Source of the DNA: Geobacteraceae bacterium
GTDB taxonomy: Bacteria > Desulfobacterota > Desulfuromonadia > Desulfuromonadales > Desulfuromonadaceae
Direction: 5' to 3'
NCBI GenBank assembly: GCA_020201305.1
Contig: JAIVHC010000089.1
Location: 1 to 6,647, forward strand
Length of the DNA stretch: 6,647 bases
Shown: positions 5,711 to 6,647 of the stretch, piece by piece
Layout of the letters: the number at the start of each line of letters is the position of its first letter
How positions within the stretch are numbered: position 1 is the stretch's first letter
Translations under genes and position numbers: made by a program
The notes under the pieces: generated by a model
The model's input: the letters and a program-made list of their open reading frames with translations, nothing else
What the model was told of the DNA's origin: nothing
Databases searched by the model: none

Positions 5711-6647
5711 ATGCAACGAGGAAGAAGGATGAAAACAATAATAGCGGGCATTGCCGCCGTACTGATGCTGGCACCCCCGGCGTGGAGTGCGATCGATTTT
5801 TTTGATCACCGAGGCGGATGTAATTATGCAGAAGGATACCGCTGATCGCTCATACTATGTAGGAGCCGAAAAGGTTGGAAATCCCAATACGGGTGGCGAA
5901 TTCGGTATCGAGCGCGTGGAGTTGCTGTATGAATTTAATCCCGCCATGGAACTCCAGACCGGCTGGGATATCCGCGCCCTGGATATCCGCACCGGGGGAT
6001 TGCTGTACGGCGACGATCACCCGTTTATCGGCTTCCGTGGCGAACTAGCGCCCCAAACAAGCTATGAATTACTTTATATTCCGGTCCAAAACTACATTGA
6101 TGTAACAGGGCAAATAGAGAATAAGTATTTAGATGCCAGCAATGCAAATGACTGGCGCGTTTACAGCCTCAAGGTCAATCAGAAGGTGGGCAACTTCGAT
6201 CTCAGCCCGTTTTATGCCTACAGCGATAACGACAGTCATGAAGCACAGGTGCACTACTACGGCTTTGAAGCCCTGGGCAAAGTGGGGATGCTGAAGCCCT
6301 CCTTTGAAATCGTATTCGCGGATGGTGAGTTTGATAGCGGTAAGGATATCTCTTCTATGGCGGCATTCGCCGGCCTGGAACTCGAGGTTTCCAGGGCATT
6401 CAATCCCTACGTGGCACTGCGCTACACCCAGGGGGATAACGACGCCACCGACGACGATGTGGAAGGCTGGGTTGGTATTACCGACATCGGACGTTTCACG
6501 CCCCTTATGGGCATGGACGGCGGTATCCTGAGTGAGGATCTGGGGCAGAGCTACGGTGCTACTTTGTACTCCTATGCGCCGGAACGTGCCAATGCCAAAG
6601 GTGTTTTTAAAAAGGAAGACTTTACATCAGGTGAAGCTGTTTACGAT
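5711..6647 (+). CDS. Outer-membrane porin-like protein, frameshifted at a T7 tract, open at right edge
   Basis: I cannot name the family. The first 27 residues are a classic signal peptide: basic QRGRRMK, a hydrophobic core (IIAGIAAVLML, 10-20) and a type I cleavage site after AWSA (24-27). Just after it lies a run of seven T (5797-5803). As written the frame then reads a short tail ending in TGA at 5843-5845. Dropping one T joins the signal peptide to a frame open to the window end: IDFLITEADVIMQKD, then YVGAEKVGNPNTGG onward, about 312 codons in all. That downstream part alternates short polar and aromatic strands with Asp/Asn/Gly-rich turns (GIERVELLYEFNPAMELQTG, HYYGFEALGKVG, FNPYVALRYTQGDND), as in a beta-barrel. 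A leaderless start at ATG 5826 is possible but less likely. The broken frame may be slippage, phase variation, decay or a base-calling error. Confidence 0.7.

Noticed and set aside
5609..5809. 66-codon minus-strand frame across the outer-membrane gene start
   Set aside because: It overlaps the signal peptide and ribosome binding site of the plus-strand gene, and its product has no recognisable feature.

Overview
The window reads as a piece of chromosome from a Gram-negative bacterium of moderate to high G+C. It carries an LPS-type cell-envelope gene (lolA), a signal-peptide-bearing beta-barrel-like outer-membrane protein, and proteobacterial housekeeping genes (rimO, yajQ, thiL, an ATP-type pckA and an Mrp/NBP35-type P-loop ATPase). 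The gene set and protein style recall Desulfuromonadales or other former Deltaproteobacteria. That placement is an impression, not shown by any marker here.

Layout. From the left edge to about 5430 every gene is on the minus strand. Read in the direction of transcription (right to left) they are: mrp (4617-5428, damaged) with its own promoter-like sequence and a good rho-independent terminator; a 340-base intergenic region with a perfect 11-bp-arm inverted repeat; one continuous 828-codon frame joining PEP carboxykinase to thiamine-monophosphate kinase (1790-4276); lolA (1001-1756); yajQ (401-886); and rimO (1-339, cut by the window edge). The 33-base gap between the fusion gene and lolA suggests cotranscription. 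A 282-base divergent intergenic region (5429-5710) separates mrp from a plus-strand outer-membrane protein gene (5711 to the right edge), whose frame is broken at a run of seven T.

The strongest unusual signal is the PckA-ThiL fusion. The PckA half keeps all recognisable catalytic motifs but lacks its last roughly 25 residues. The ThiL half keeps everything from its first LIAR-type helix onward but lacks its usual GEF start. No plausible internal start codon lies near the junction, so ThiL would be made only as part of the fusion.

Two other lesions occur nearby. In mrp a stretch of about 27 codons is missing, with a frame change, and it is the stretch that normally holds the CPxC cluster ligands. 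In the outer-membrane protein gene one base too many (or too few) in a T-run breaks the frame just after the signal peptide. Three such events in 6.6 kb can mean gene decay, real innovation plus phase variation, or consensus/assembly error. The sequence alone cannot decide between them. Apart from the fusion I see no clearly new multi-gene system, and no CRISPR array, tRNA, rRNA or insertion sequence.
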